Assembly (NCBI GenBank): GCA_019614645.1
Contig: JABWDB010000007.1
Coordinates: 6,957,501 to 7,021,500, forward strand
DNA: 64,000 bases
Direction: 5' to 3'
From: Stratiolaelaps scimitus
Lineage: Eukaryota; Arthropoda; Arachnida; Mesostigmata; Laelapidae
Below, in pieces: positions 56,401 to 58,690 of the stretch. A program made the translations under genes and the position numbers. The notes under the pieces are model-generated. The model had not been told where the DNA came from, ran no database searches, and was given only the letters and a program-made list of their open reading frames with translations. The number at the start of each line of letters is the position of its first letter. The first letter of the stretch is position 1.

Positions 56401-58690
56401 GTTAGGCAGTCGAGAGTAGGCAGGATCGCCATATGACGACTAATTACAATAGCATCCACTACGCACACTAGAAGATAGATAGATAGATTGGTATTTGTGG
56501 AGGAGCTCGACTCAGCGGTGCAGAGGCGATCCAGTAATTAAGGGGATAGAATTGGGGCAGCCAGAAATGACTTACGATAGTAATCAACATCGAATCAGTA
56601 GCAACTTGTTGCCTGAGCTGTATGGCAAGGGAGAGTTGTAAAAAACCATCAAGTCGTCGGCCGAGCCCGCAACAATAAAAACGAAGTAGGGACCTGAATA
56701 GCTTTACTCAGATTATTCAGCTTTATTATGCCTTCTATCATAAAATATGTCGTTTCTCAAGAGTGATACGGTCCAAGCTCCGCTGTACCATTGCGCTCAT
56801 CGGTCATTTTAGAAACGAGCACGACTAGTCCAGCATCGCTCTATATGAGTATTTGAATAAACCAGGGCTAACTGGATAGAATTTATTTTCATTTGCTATT
56901 CTTGACAACTTAGTTGCGACTTTCTTGGCCTAGGTTAGATTAGGTAGCAACGCTTTCCAGACTCTGGTCACCCATCAATAACACGGTCGACTACGGAAAC
57001 AACAGCTATGCATCAGGCAGCGAGGAATGCATTATTGCTCCTAGTCAGTAACATTTTATCACTGGCGAGTGTCACTAAGGCGCACATTTGATTCTAGTCT
57101 GTCTTATCAGGAAACACTGAACTTTTACTGTCGTTTACACCTGAATGCTGTGTGCAGGCTGAGCCACCCCAGAAACGTCACCGAGGAAACGCACACCTCA
57201 CGCAAGGAGAATGCAACCACTTTCTAGTTTCACTTCAACCTGGATTGGAAACGCCCAGTGAAGTGTGCCCACCGCAATTATTCGCGTTGACTTCTCTGAT
57301 CCATTCAAACCACTCAACAGAGTAGGAATTCGCATAGAGGGGTTGCTAGTCAGCCGGCGGAGCCAGCTGCCCTGAGATTATTGTCGAGAAGTATTAAAGA
57401 GGGTCCCTTGTAACATCCCGGTGAAGGAAACGGCAACATGCGTGCATCTGCATAGCGTTTTGCATCAAAATGACATCCCCATGAGTCTGCCTGCCTGGTG
57501 TATTACTCTTTGCAGGCCTCTCTGGGAATCATTGTAATTCTGGCGATCAATTCTACTGTGTGAAGACCCAGTGGAAGAACTCTGATAAAAGCATGCGCTG
57601 TGTATGATTTTGTTTAGCAGTGCAGATGCTGATAAGTATTCTTATATTCTTAGGTATATAATTTTTAAGTACATTTTAATCAGCTTAAGGCAACATTGCG
57701 CAAGTTGCTTTTGAAATTGAACTCATAGCTTTCACTATGGCTGTAGAAAGGTGAAGCAGGCTTGATGATATCAATAACTGGCTCATAACAAGAAAAAATC
57801 AAAATCGTTAGACAAGTGAATGGAGTTCGTCATTTTGTTCAATACGTGATCTACTGTAGGCGAAAGCGTGTGTTGCTTGTAAACAGAAGTATCCATCCAA
57901 CAAACTATCTCAGACAGCGAAAAGGCTGCCCTTTACGATAAGCCAATAAGGCTTTAAAACTAAATATGTGGCCCATTTGAGTAATCGCTATGCAATGGTC
58001 CACAGAAAGAGAGGCACCCTCATAACTGGCGTGGTTTAGTTGGCTAATGCGCATCTTATTGAATGCGGTTGCCATACAAAGAACGAAGAGCAGCACCACA
58101 ATTTGCGATTGTAGAATCGATCTCCAGAAATCGCGATTTGGCTGGGATATGCATAATTTCGCCCTGCTGTCATACTAGCTTTTTCGAGAACGTTTAGATA
58201 ACTCCAGCGTGACCTGGCGGGTCCTTCAAGCAGTCCTACACAACGGTACCAAGACCCTCCACGGAAAGTTAGTCGAGGGTCAGTTAATAGAAAAGAACAC
58301 ACTCACAAATGAACAATGCATTATTTGGTACAATAATTAGCATGGCTCTTTGCCCCCCCCCCCCCCCCCGAGTTAAGATGCCTTATTGTTCAACGGTAAA
58401 TTTCATGATTCTGGGAAAAATGTATAATTAGAGCATATTAGTTCTGGTGTAAATAGAGGATACATGCCATATCAAGCTCACTGATGGGACCCATGCTGCG
58501 GATGAGAATGTCCGCGCCAACAACGGTTGGACCTTTTCCGCCTGGGCCACTACCCTTCGGGCGGTTTCGCTTGTCGTAGCCGCCCAAGAGTCCCTCTAGA
58601 AGCAGGCTGACATTGCGACTGATGTCTGACGCACGAACGGATGGTCGCAGTGGCTTCGTTAGCGGGCTCCGAGTCCGACTGTATTTCGAC
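4453..58690 (-). CDS. Grd: GRD-like GABA-gated Cys-loop channel subunit, 12 exons seen, 5' end missing
   Basis: This gene spans most of the window. Joining the twelve exons listed separately keeps one open frame of 537 residues. In order it has a variable N-terminus (1-60), loop D with MDCYFRQKW (about 78-86), loop A with WKPDTYF (about 118-124), loop E with [15 protein letters not shown], a Cys-loop with two Cys 13 residues apart (162 and 176), TM1 (about 240-264), TM2 (about 272-291), TM3 (about 302-325), an intracellular loop of about 170 residues, and TM4 (about 506-527). These are the hallmarks of pentameric ligand-gated ion channels, and the REATADR / ITTVLTL / RTDLPKV signatures point to arthropod GRD or the related CG8916-type subunits. 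The predicted site is the neuronal plasma membrane, opening on GABA. Drosophila GRD with LCCH3 is reported to form a GABA-gated cation channel. I cannot separate GRD from CG8916-type by eye. The signal peptide and first residues were not found. Confidence 0.93.
4628..5385 (-). other. Intron of the channel gene (758 bp)
   Basis: Bounded by a GTAATT donor and a CAG acceptor with a pyrimidine-rich end. Nothing else is recognisable. Confidence 0.85.
5386..5663 (-). CDS. Grd: Channel gene exon, distal TM3-TM4 cytoplasmic loop
   Basis: The acceptor ggtggcag precedes GTGAGCGC and the donor is AAAAG|GTAATT. It encodes 92 residues that are rich in Gly, Arg and Pro ([18 protein letters not shown]) and end [12 protein letters not shown], the amphipathic segment that usually precedes the pre-TM4 region. 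There is no fixed motif in the middle, as expected for this variable loop. Phase 0 at the start and phase 2 at the end fit both neighbours. Confidence 0.9.
5664..6638 (-). other. Intron of the channel gene (975 bp)
   Basis: The donor is CAG|GTTTGT. A 152-codon minus-strand open frame (5864-6322) lies inside it, but it has no family signature and lies entirely between well-phased exons, so I treat it as intronic. Confidence 0.75.
6639..6778 (-). CDS. Grd: Channel gene exon, acidic part of the cytoplasmic loop
   Basis: The acceptor taacttcag precedes AAACTGACG and completes a Glu codon from the TM3 exon. The 46 residues start with an extreme acidic run ([12 protein letters not shown], then [10 protein letters not shown]), followed by [23 protein letters not shown]. 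There is no homology claim beyond its position between TM3 and TM4. Its support is the exact phase fit on both sides and codon-like composition. An alternative donor 18 nt earlier (GAG|GTTAAC) would also keep frame. Confidence 0.85.
6779..8718 (-). other. Intron of the channel gene (1,940 bp)
   Basis: The donor is GAAG|GTATAC. It contains a two-copy 38-bp direct repeat at 8257-8333 and otherwise nothing I can name. Confidence 0.75.
8257..8333. repeat. Two-copy 38-bp direct repeat
   Basis: The block beginning GATATTTCTG and ending ATGGAGAGTC occurs twice in tandem, 38 bp apart, with one internal T/C difference. It is a recent local duplication in an intron. Confidence 0.85.
8719..8851 (-). 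CDS. Grd: Channel gene exon, TM3
   Basis: Encodes 44 residues beginning [10 protein letters not shown], then the hydrophobic TM3 ([18 protein letters not shown]), then [16 protein letters not shown]. [11 protein letters not shown] and HYFTKxGSGE are typical of GRD/alpha-like GABA subunits. The acceptor (cataaag before GTAGCG) has a weak pyrimidine tract. It is fixed by phase 0 agreement with the preceding exon, which ends RTDLPK, so the junction gives the canonical DLPK|VAYP. Confidence 0.95.
8852..9471 (-). other. Intron of the channel gene (620 bp)
   Basis: The donor is AAG|GTAACA. It carries the U2-like fragment at 9033-9060. Nothing else is seen. Confidence 0.8.
9033..9060 (+). pseudogene. 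U2 snRNA 5'-end fragment
   Basis: The plus strand reads CTCGCTTCT followed directly by GGCTAAGATCAAAGTGTAG. The last 19 nt match the conserved U2 5' region, including the start of the branch-point recognition region. The CGGCCTTNT segment normally between the two parts is missing, and the match stops after GTAG. It is far too short to be functional. It lies antisense in an intron, most likely a retro-inserted fragment. Confidence 0.65.
9472..9533 (-). CDS. Grd: Channel gene exon, distal TM2 and TM2-TM3 loop
   Basis: A 62-nt micro-exon. The acceptor gttcacag precedes GAATCACAAC and completes a Gly codon. It encodes [13 protein letters not shown] then TRTDLPK. ITTVLTL is the pore-lining 5'-11' stretch of TM2, and RTDLPK is the conserved linker to TM3. 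Phases fit both neighbours, which makes this small exon secure. Confidence 0.95.
11131..11183. repeat. (TA)n microsatellite
   Basis: About 53 bp of nearly perfect TA dinucleotides with one interruption, within an intron. Confidence 0.95.
11441..11474. repeat. (TA)n microsatellite
   Basis: TA repeat with a single TT interruption, about 260 bp from the preceding tract. Confidence 0.95.
12744..12831 (-). CDS. Grd: Channel gene exon, TM1 core and proximal TM2
   Basis: The acceptor gattgcag precedes GTGTATGTTCC and the donor is CTCG|GTAAGT. It encodes [18 protein letters not shown] (TM1), then [17 protein letters not shown](L/I)NREATADR is a near-perfect family signature. The selectivity region reads A-D-R at -2'/-1'/0', not the P-A-R of RDL-type anion channels, and pore position 2' is Gly (residue 274). 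Confidence 0.97.
13116..13180 (-). CDS. Grd: Channel gene exon, loop C end and start of TM1
   Basis: The acceptor ctttacag precedes CAATGCAC and the donor is TTCAG|GTGAGT. The 21 residues [21 protein letters not shown] are shown here in two parts: [11 protein letters not shown] (the last strand after loop C) and [10 protein letters not shown] (entry to TM1). The pattern xxFxLxRxxGYFLIQ|xYVPC is conserved across the family. Confidence 0.95.
13181..13546 (-). other. Intron of the channel gene (366 bp)
   Basis: The donor is GCG|GTAAGT and the acceptor ctttacag. No other feature seen. Confidence 0.85.
13547..13672 (-). CDS. Grd: Channel gene exon, extracellular strands and loop B region
   Basis: The acceptor cccgagcag precedes ATGCCTACC and the donor is AACAGCG|GTAAGT. 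It encodes [11 protein letters not shown], then [20 protein letters not shown], then [10 protein letters not shown]. The previous exon ends FGS, so the junction reads FGS-Y-AYPEE, matching the F(G/E)SYAYP block that follows the Cys-loop in GABA subunits. Confidence 0.96.
13673..15129 (-). other. Intron of the channel gene (1,457 bp)
   Basis: Contains the 41-43-bp insertion at 13721-13761 (separate entry) and no recognisable exon. Donor GCT|GTAAGT, acceptor cgagcag. Confidence 0.8.
13708..13774. mobile_element. Very short insertion with 13-bp target-site duplication
   Basis: The 13-mer GTAGCTGGAGTCT occurs at 13708-13720 and again at 13762-13774, enclosing 41 nt that begin AAACTAAAC and contain the small hairpin GGCTGA-CTC-TCAGCC. 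The same 43-nt block recurs exactly at 49408-49450, where it also sits between short direct repeats. A related but diverged version lies just after a tRNA-like head at about 53.10 kb. The best reading is a severely 5'-truncated SINE tail. Confidence 0.7.
15130..15212 (-). CDS. Grd: Channel gene exon, Cys-loop
   Basis: The acceptor ggctgcag precedes GCTGACG and the donor is AGCT|GTAAGT. It encodes [15 protein letters not shown], then [12 protein letters not shown]. Two Cys separated by 13 residues, with the central FPMD, define the signature disulphide loop of the superfamily. SCPLxFGS is GABA/glycine-like. Confidence 0.98.
15213..16083 (-). other. Intron of the channel gene (871 bp)
   Basis: The donor is ATGAG|GTATTT. 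A (TA)n tract lies at 15344-15375. Nothing else identified. Confidence 0.8.
15344..15375. repeat. (TA)n microsatellite
   Basis: 32 bp of alternating TA inside an intron. Confidence 0.95.
16084..16168 (-). CDS. Grd: Channel gene exon, loop E region
   Basis: The acceptor cacatttcag precedes GGAAAGGC and the donor is ATGAG|GTATTT. It encodes [16 protein letters not shown], then [11 protein letters not shown], with Gly and Arg codons split at the borders. The motif SYLHxITxPNKLLRIxxxGxVLYSMR is highly conserved in GABA subunits, so this 85-nt exon is secure despite its size. Confidence 0.97.
16690..16722. repeat. (TA)n microsatellite
   Basis: TA tract interrupted once by AAA. Confidence 0.9.
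16983..17014. repeat. (TA)n microsatellite
   Basis: Uninterrupted TA dinucleotides, about 32 bp, intronic. Confidence 0.95.
19731..19760. repeat. (CT)n microsatellite
   Basis: CT repeat with one TTT interruption, intronic. Confidence 0.9.
20496..20627. repeat. 132-bp imperfect fold-back (hairpin) element
   Basis: The left arm begins CTCAACCAGAGGAAGGTTGT and the right arm ends with its complement CTTCCTCTGCTTGAG. The outer 27 bp pair with one mismatch. Pairing continues through CTATACGG/CCGTATAG and CACCTAAGGC/GCCTTAGGTG to a 14-nt loop. No coding capacity. It may be a tiny MITE-like or fold-back insertion, or a structured RNA if transcribed with the host gene. Flanking duplications were not obvious. 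Confidence 0.85.
21282..21438 (-). CDS. Grd: Channel gene exon, loops D and A
   Basis: The acceptor gctaatttag precedes GAATACTC and the donor is AATG|GTAAAT. It encodes [19 protein letters not shown], then [18 protein letters not shown], then [15 protein letters not shown]. MDCYFRQxW and the IWKPDT(Y/F)F block are ligand-site loops D and A. The stretch between them is longer and more Ser/Thr-rich than in the RDL and alpha subunits I know, but in frame. Confidence 0.97.
21690..22690 (-). mobile_element. LINE (non-LTR) reverse transcriptase fossil
   Basis: Minus-strand translation, with several stops and frame changes, follows LINE reverse-transcriptase order. It shows [11 protein letters not shown], then [17 protein letters not shown] (fingers and palm), [13 protein letters not shown] (the xPQGxxxGxxLF block), HADDVKL (a degenerate catalytic box) and [15 protein letters not shown]. 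The clade looks CR1- or Jockey-like. It is not functional. It sits in the 37-kb intron just upstream of the loop D/A exon. Confidence 0.8.
22691..25329. other. Intronic DNA without recognised features
   Basis: Part of the 37-kb intron. Open frames up to about 139 codons occur on both strands (for example 23538-23918 plus and 24692-25111 minus), but they have no domain signature and no promoter or splice context I can defend. Confidence 0.6.
25330..25960 (-). mobile_element. LINE reverse transcriptase fossil with YADD box
   Basis: The minus strand reads [15 protein letters not shown], then in another frame [12 protein letters not shown] followed by a stop, then further on [16 protein letters not shown] and [16 protein letters not shown], which match the LYxSLVRPxLEYxxxVWxPY thumb/C-terminal block of LINE reverse transcriptases. 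Multiple frameshifts show decay. A local tandem duplication of the GATGGTGTTAGA motif lies inside (25.63-25.70 kb). Confidence 0.78.
26425..26461. repeat. (TA)n microsatellite
   Basis: Perfect TA dinucleotides, about 37 bp. Confidence 0.95.
27600..27720 (-). pseudogene. Remnant of a B-type zinc-finger gene (minus orientation)
   Basis: The start context (gtcaagATGAATGCC) matches the B-type start. A large internal deletion then joins it to the end of the last finger (CATCTTCGCCTACGGCATGGAG on the minus strand, the H-LRLRHG region). Stops follow. Upstream on the minus strand (27.79-28.1 kb) lies the same promoter region as in the copy at 31.3 kb, but the TATA box has become TGTAAAAAA. This is the outermost copy of the inverted half of the cluster. 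Confidence 0.7.
28444..29013 (-). CDS. Finger-less member of the zinc-finger family, PLDLS motif
   Basis: A 189-residue open frame starting [14 protein letters not shown], about 105 nt downstream of a TATA box. Residues 1-95 are Ser/Pro/Ala-rich. At about 98-106 it reads SDQPLDLST, containing PLDLS, the consensus for binding the CtBP co-repressor. Where the related copies carry about 490 nt of C2H2 fingers, this gene passes directly from PGAPVPPAA to [19 protein letters not shown], in frame. The basic tail ends NIKEENIM, and IKEE fits a sumoylation consensus. It may encode a protein with effector motif but no DNA-binding domain, or be a recently dead copy. An AATAAA lies about 57 nt past the stop. 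The gene lies on the same strand as the host channel gene, inside its intron. Confidence 0.72.
   Translation of the reverse strand: MNTDQAAPSASMDPVSSAILLSSLFRESGIIPAFPPTSALPVASAFPPPLLSLVGLHPFQLLRASSMMPTPAFNSNSAMLASMIPIDPVASVNSPSDQPLDLSTRSRFSHSISNAASAFMATSSSRPMPPASTSPLAVSSSSVASSPGAPVPPAAKGSGRKEARRGPQRAPKGKRAARDKLNIKEENIM
29116..29124 (-). promoter_or_regulatory. TATA box of the finger-less gene
   Basis: TATAAATAG on the minus strand, about 105 nt upstream of the ATG at 29013. The same box and surrounding sequence recur in opposite orientation at 32710. Confidence 0.75.
29657..29728 (-). other. Signal-peptide-like short ORF followed by a splice-donor-like site
   Basis: The frame [18 protein letters not shown] then FCVKR and a stop begins in a strong start context (CCAAGATGG). 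It is recognisably a signal peptide. The bases at the end (AAAAAG|GTGAGA) also make a good 5' splice site, so it could be a first coding exon. Homologous versions lie at 37590, 43754 and 49481. No downstream partner exon was identified. Confidence 0.45.
29790..30580 (-). repeat. Inverted copy of the D-E segment
   Basis: On the minus strand this block matches 42.5-43.7 kb and 48.15-49.35 kb with a deletion in the middle. At 30.43-30.57 kb the D frame ([18 protein letters not shown]) is retained. At 29.8-30.2 kb the E frame ([20 protein letters not shown]) is visible but has stops. The order matches the plus-strand tandem units, so this side of the cluster is an inverted copy of the same layout. 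Confidence 0.8.
30590..31229 (-). pseudogene. B-type zinc-finger pseudogene (minus orientation)
   Basis: It begins [18 protein letters not shown] at 31229 and runs in frame for about 110 residues through a diverged version of the N-terminal region, then shifts frame near 30.90 kb. The PLDLS position is lost (QIFNLC instead). Fingers four and five are still readable at 30594-30729 as [16 protein letters not shown] and [15 protein letters not shown], with all zinc ligands. A TGA at 30652-30654 interrupts the knuckle of the last finger. The promoter region at about 31.3 kb resembles B-type promoters without a clear TATA. Confidence 0.75.
31812..32642 (-). pseudogene. Five-finger C2H2 gene, 5'-truncated and interrupted
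   Basis: In one frame it carries the tail of the N-terminal region, including QPLDLSTR, a TAG where sister copies have TCG (AV*SCSV), then five C2H2 fingers. Finger 1 is C-X3-C-X12-H-X3-H, finger 2 ([14 protein letters not shown]) is C-X2-C-X12-H-X3-H, and fingers 3-5 are C-X2-C-X12-H-X3/4-H. All have intact ligands. A TGA replaces a Gly codon at the start of the basic tail (EAKGS*). The first part of the gene and its promoter are absent, replaced by an inverted copy of the plus-strand gene's promoter. A finger-only product from the ATG at 32300 is possible in principle. It forms the left arm of a 690-bp inverted repeat. Confidence 0.78.
31953..33624. repeat. Head-to-head inverted repeat, two 690-bp arms
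   Basis: Arms 31953-32642 and 32935-33624 have equal length and are reverse complements with roughly 20 mismatches by eye (about 97 percent). The 292-bp spacer holds the TATA box, 5' leader and first codons of the plus-strand gene. Arm ends are sharp: outside them the sequences are unrelated. Confidence 0.9.
32710..32718 (+). promoter_or_regulatory. TATA box of the four-finger gene
   Basis: TATAAATAG, 117 nt before the ATG at 32827, followed by GTCAGGTATTTTG and the conserved leader TCTAACCTGTTTAG shared by all family promoters. Confidence 0.75.
32827..33714 (+). CDS. Four-finger C2H2 protein with PLDLS motif, chimeric C-terminus
   Basis: A 295-residue open frame with ATG in a good position downstream of a TATA box. 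The N-terminus equals the finger-less copy ([14 protein letters not shown]..., [10 protein letters not shown] at about 98-107), consistent with a transcription factor whose N-terminus could recruit CtBP. Four C2H2 units follow: [29 protein letters not shown] and [10 protein letters not shown]. The fourth is cut after SKQL, so it lacks its His ligands. The frame then runs 31 residues into an unrelated repeat ([17 protein letters not shown]...) that belongs to the C segment found at 37.1, 38.9, 45.5 and 51.0 kb. Three fingers should fold. Basic tail absent. Possible functional chimera or a decaying copy. Confidence 0.72.
   Translation: MNTDQAAPSASMDPVSSAILLSSLFRESGIIPTFPPTSALPVASAFPPPLLSLVGLHPFQLLRALSMMPTPAFNSNSAMLASMIPIDPVPSVNSPSDQPLDLSTRSRFSHSISNAASAFMATSSSRPMPPASTSPLAVSSGSFASSPGAPVSTAAMEARVAVVNGERRYECSYSCGYQSSQRQHMRRHELRHTGERPFKCPHCSRSFSRDDSLVNHICTHAAEIPLQCGYCRYMAPDDEKYEEHQKEEHEILCTECNEVCHTSKQLCVSLNASMSDPMVDTTPQGFSRTSRPVNQ
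33630..33790 (+). repeat. Diverged copy of the C segment
   Basis: Matches 37.1-37.27 kb and its sister copies (CCACGGGCTCAATT, GTCAAGAACTTC, TTTCCTTCAT) at lower identity. It supplies the terminal codons and stop of the four-finger gene. Confidence 0.8.
34290..35110 (+). mobile_element. BEL/Pao-type LTR retrotransposon gag fossil
   Basis: Degenerate plus-strand translation shows gag order: [19 protein letters not shown] (resembling the LPxFxGDIxxxLEW core), [20 protein letters not shown], a Ser/Asn-rich linker ([16 protein letters not shown]), then [10 protein letters not shown] and a zinc-knuckle remnant, [13 protein letters not shown], with the final Cys replaced by a stop. The knuckle region is duplicated in tandem (34.84-34.97 and 34.98-35.10 kb). 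No LTRs, protease or polymerase were seen. Non-functional. Confidence 0.65.
35111..36760. other. Intronic/intergenic DNA without recognised features
   Basis: Short (TA)n at about 35211-35226 and a CA tract near 36670-36682. An open frame at 35589-35912 has no known domain. Confidence 0.6.
37020..37330 (+). repeat. C segment, copy 0
   Basis: First of four closely similar copies (others at about 38.75-39.30, 45.37-45.96 and 50.95-51.48 kb). Each carries the block CATTCGCCTATTTCTGAATC and CTCAATTxAATATGAAGAGT. A 68-codon open frame recurs in all four, but its apparent start is TTG and no domain is seen, so I do not call it a gene. Confidence 0.85.
37590..37802 (+). other. Signal-peptide-like ORF upstream of zinc-finger gene A1
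   Basis: The frame opens [20 protein letters not shown] then [11 protein letters not shown] and runs 70 codons, crossing the TATA box of gene A1. The start context CCAAGATGG is strong. Compared with the versions at 43754 and 49481, the splice-donor-like GGTGAGA is changed to GGCGAGG and the intervening 0.5 kb is deleted, so the frame reads into promoter sequence. Probably a relic exon. Confidence 0.4.
37766..37773 (+). promoter_or_regulatory. TATA box of zinc-finger gene A1
   Basis: TATAAAAG, 98 nt before the A1 ATG, inside the family promoter block that ends AGCATCTAACCTGTTTAGAC. A start of transcription near 37794 is expected from spacing. Confidence 0.75.
37864..38121 (+). CDS. Two-finger C2H2 protein A1 (85 aa)
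   Basis: I start at the ATG at 37864 because the longer open frame begins at GTG upstream of the expected transcription start. Residues 1-17 are [17 protein letters not shown]. Finger a: [17 protein letters not shown] then H after three residues (C-X2-C-X12-H-X3-H). Finger b: [17 protein letters not shown] then H after four. Tail [19 protein letters not shown] is acidic. The gene derives from the longer family by two deletions: the N-terminus is joined to the remnant of finger 3, and the basic tail is skipped. It has no PLDLS motif. AATAAA at 38161-38166. Likely a small nuclear nucleic-acid-binding protein; target unknown. One of three intact tandem copies. Confidence 0.72.
   Translation: MASNDHTTAIPQDQGYKFPCTECKRTFPTGRLLTCHKAQHGTFRCIYCGFLTVYGSNVELHLRLAHGVDVRDVETQDTEETILGI
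39596..39604 (+). promoter_or_regulatory. Degenerate TATA of pseudogene B1
   Basis: TATAGAAAG at the position where A genes have TATAAAAG, followed by the same leader (AACATCTAACCTGTTCAGAC). Confidence 0.5.
39713..40280 (+). pseudogene. Zinc-finger pseudogene B1
   Basis: The start [18 protein letters not shown] is followed by SASMD and TAG (39785-39787). A deletion removes the PLDLS region and shifts frame. [18 protein letters not shown] and a damaged finger 3 ([18 protein letters not shown]) are then read, before a second TAG (40026-40028) that replaces a conserved Glu codon in finger 4, where the next Cys has also become Tyr. Finger 5 ([17 protein letters not shown]) and a frame-shifted basic tail persist. 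Both stops and the shift occur identically in B2 and B3, so inactivation preceded the tandem amplification. Confidence 0.8.
41320..41760 (-). mobile_element. LINE reverse transcriptase 3' fragment in unit 1
   Basis: Minus-strand frame: [24 protein letters not shown], stop, [19 protein letters not shown], then [20 protein letters not shown] and [22 protein letters not shown]. This is the KCxVLHxGxxN ... RDLGVxxSxxLKxxxH ... LYxTYVRPxLExxxPVWxP order of CR1/Jockey-type elements. One in-frame stop. A shorter remnant of the same insertion is at 47.95-48.05 kb in unit 2, so the insertion predates the duplication. Confidence 0.85.
42522..42665 (+). other. D segment open frame, unit 1
   Basis: A frame without ATG start reads [20 protein letters not shown], then [15 protein letters not shown] and [12 protein letters not shown], then stop. 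A hydrophobic, membrane-like stretch is kept in three copies (also 48190-48333 plus and about 30430-30570 minus). Family not recognised. It could be a relic of a membrane-protein exon. Confidence 0.35.
43227..43559 (+). CDS. E ORF, unit 1 (110 aa, unidentified)
   Basis: An ATG-initiated frame [20 protein letters not shown] ... [20 protein letters not shown] ... [10 protein letters not shown]. No domain recognised. An AATAAA lies at 43664-43669, about 105 nt past the stop. The unit 2 copy (48893-49225) is also open. They differ by about six amino-acid changes against about three silent ones, which does not indicate constraint. The inverted copy near 30.0 kb has stops. Treat as a doubtful gene. 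Confidence 0.3.
   Translation: MKILVIQLVVRLHNQIEQWDATDLDTLKKFRARCGMDAQHRRCLHWMIYTRAIRALTLKSSSVYQNEFDSYVVNMFMYGSTVQNARRIGDLELLQKMQRSHGIHSNIDED
43754..43828 (+). other. Signal-peptide-like short ORF with donor-like end, unit 1
   Basis: [20 protein letters not shown] then CVKR and stop, start context CCAAGATGG. The stop overlaps AAAAAG|GTGAGA, a good 5' splice site, so a first coding exon of a secreted peptide is possible. A partner exon was not found. Confidence 0.45.
44410..44417 (+). promoter_or_regulatory. TATA box of zinc-finger gene A2
   Basis: TATAAAAG, 98 nt before the A2 ATG. Flanks are nearly identical to A1 and A3. Confidence 0.75.
44508..44765 (+). CDS. Two-finger C2H2 protein A2 (85 aa)
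   Basis: Same length and architecture as A1. Finger a: [17 protein letters not shown]; finger b: [17 protein letters not shown]; tail [19 protein letters not shown]. All eight zinc ligands are present. Relative to A1, the helix residues of finger a change at positions 1 and 2 (G,R to V,K), and finger b changes at 1 and 6 (G to A, L to R). AATAAA at 44805-44810. The start was chosen at the ATG at 44508 because the upstream GTG lies before the expected transcription start. Confidence 0.72.
   Translation: MATNDHTYPIPQDQGYMFPCTECKQTFPTVKLLTCHKAQHRTFRCIYCGFLSVYASNLERHLQLGHGVDVGNVEPEDTEETILGI
46251..46259 (+). promoter_or_regulatory. Degenerate TATA of pseudogene B2
   Basis: TATAGAAAG, same position and leader as in B1. 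Confidence 0.5.
46368..46935 (+). pseudogene. Zinc-finger pseudogene B2
   Basis: Carries the same first TAG (46440-46442), the same frameshifting deletion and the same second TAG (46681-46683) as B1. Finger 5 reads [17 protein letters not shown], identical to B1, and the relic basic tail is present. Nearly identical to B1 throughout. Confidence 0.82.
48190..48333 (+). other. D segment open frame, unit 2
   Basis: Reads [20 protein letters not shown] then [15 protein letters not shown] and [12 protein letters not shown], then stop. Differs from unit 1 by a few residues but keeps the frame. Confidence 0.35.
48893..49225 (+). CDS. E ORF, unit 2 (unidentified)
   Basis: Same 110-residue frame as in unit 1. 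Here the frame extends upstream to an ATG at 48830 ([17 protein letters not shown]), because a 2-nt TA insertion present in unit 1 is absent. No domain recognised. AATAAA at 49330-49335. Confidence 0.3.
   Translation: MKILVIQLVVRLHDQIKQCDATDLNTLKKFRARCGIDAQHRRCLHWMIYTRAIRALTLKSSSVYQNEFDSYVVHMFMYGSTVQNARRIGDLELLQKMQRSHGIHSNIDED
49400..49468. mobile_element. 53-bp insertion with 8-bp target-site duplication
   Basis: GAGATTCC at 49400-49407 and 49461-49468 encloses 53 nt absent from the equivalent place in unit 1 (about 43.74 kb), which reads straight through GAGATTCCAGAAC. The first 43 nt are identical to those at 13721-13763. A filled and an empty site within one tandem array show that the insertion followed the duplication. 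Confidence 0.85.
49481..49555 (+). other. Signal-peptide-like short ORF with donor-like end, unit 2
   Basis: Identical in protein to the unit 1 version at 43754, with the same CCAAGATGG start and AAAAAG|GTGAGA end. Confidence 0.45.
50137..50144 (+). promoter_or_regulatory. TATA box of zinc-finger gene A3
   Basis: TATAAAAG, 98 nt upstream of the A3 ATG. Confidence 0.75.
50235..50492 (+). CDS. Two-finger C2H2 protein A3 (85 aa)
   Basis: Finger a: [17 protein letters not shown], followed by IAHH; finger b: [17 protein letters not shown]; tail [19 protein letters not shown]. All ligands intact. Against A2 it changes at finger a helix positions 1 and 5, and at finger b -1 (Y to H), 1 (A to G) and 3 (N to R), with further changes between the His ligands. 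Upstream and downstream flanks are almost the same as A2. The tract GGCTCAAGGCTTGAACGTC is shared with B3, not with A1 or A2. AATAAA at 50537-50542. Confidence 0.72.
   Translation: MATNDHTYPIPQDQGYRFPCTECKRTFPTTKLLACHIAHHRKFTCIYCGFLTIHGSRLERHLYLRHGVDVGNVETEDTEETILGI
51770..51778 (+). promoter_or_regulatory. Degenerate TATA of pseudogene B3
   Basis: TATAGAAAG at the same place as in B1 and B2. Confidence 0.5.
51887..52391 (+). pseudogene. Zinc-finger pseudogene B3
   Basis: Same first TAG (51959-51961) and second TAG (52200-52202) as B1 and B2. Finger 5 reads [17 protein letters not shown], so it carries the A3-like SRLERH rather than SKFERH. After RLRHG the sequence diverges ([17 protein letters not shown], stop). 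Sequence beyond 52.44 kb is more diverged from the other units. Confidence 0.8.
52960..53205 (+). mobile_element. tRNA-derived SINE-like element
   Basis: The head has an A-box-like TGGCTTAACGG (52974-52984) and a B-box-like GGTTTGTGTCCC about 35 nt on, separated by an anticodon-arm-like CCTGG...CCGGG. It does not fold as a full tRNA and the acceptor arms do not pair. It is followed by an A-rich unrelated body and by a diverged version of the AAACTAAAC-type tail (53.09-53.13 kb) seen as insertions at 13.7 and 49.4 kb. Confidence 0.55.
53330..58350 (-). other. Intronic DNA upstream of the zinc-finger cluster
   Basis: The remainder of the 37-kb intron. The block 55.1-56.5 kb is GC- and CpG-richer with overlapping open frames on both strands (up to 163 codons at 55757-56248 minus), GAGAGA and CAGCAG tracts, and no recognised domain. 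It could be a regulatory island or an unrecognised 5' exon. Nothing else identified. Confidence 0.55.
58353..58369. repeat. Poly-C tract (17 C)
   Basis: Seventeen consecutive C on the plus strand, so poly-G in the pre-mRNA of the channel gene, about 100 nt downstream of the GC donor at 58467. Confidence 0.95.
58468..58690 (-). CDS. Grd: Channel gene, first visible coding exon (N-terminal extracellular part)
   Basis: The acceptor tgcttccag precedes GTCGAAATAC. The 74 residues start [17 protein letters not shown], then [20 protein letters not shown], then [20 protein letters not shown]. The xLLxGLLxGYDxxxRP and (I/V)[13 protein letters not shown] blocks are the N-terminal helix and first strand of GABA/GRD subunits. 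The exon ends LDM, and the next begins [10 protein letters not shown], the expected join. The 5' splice site is GC (ATG|GCATGT), not GT. Confidence 0.95.
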
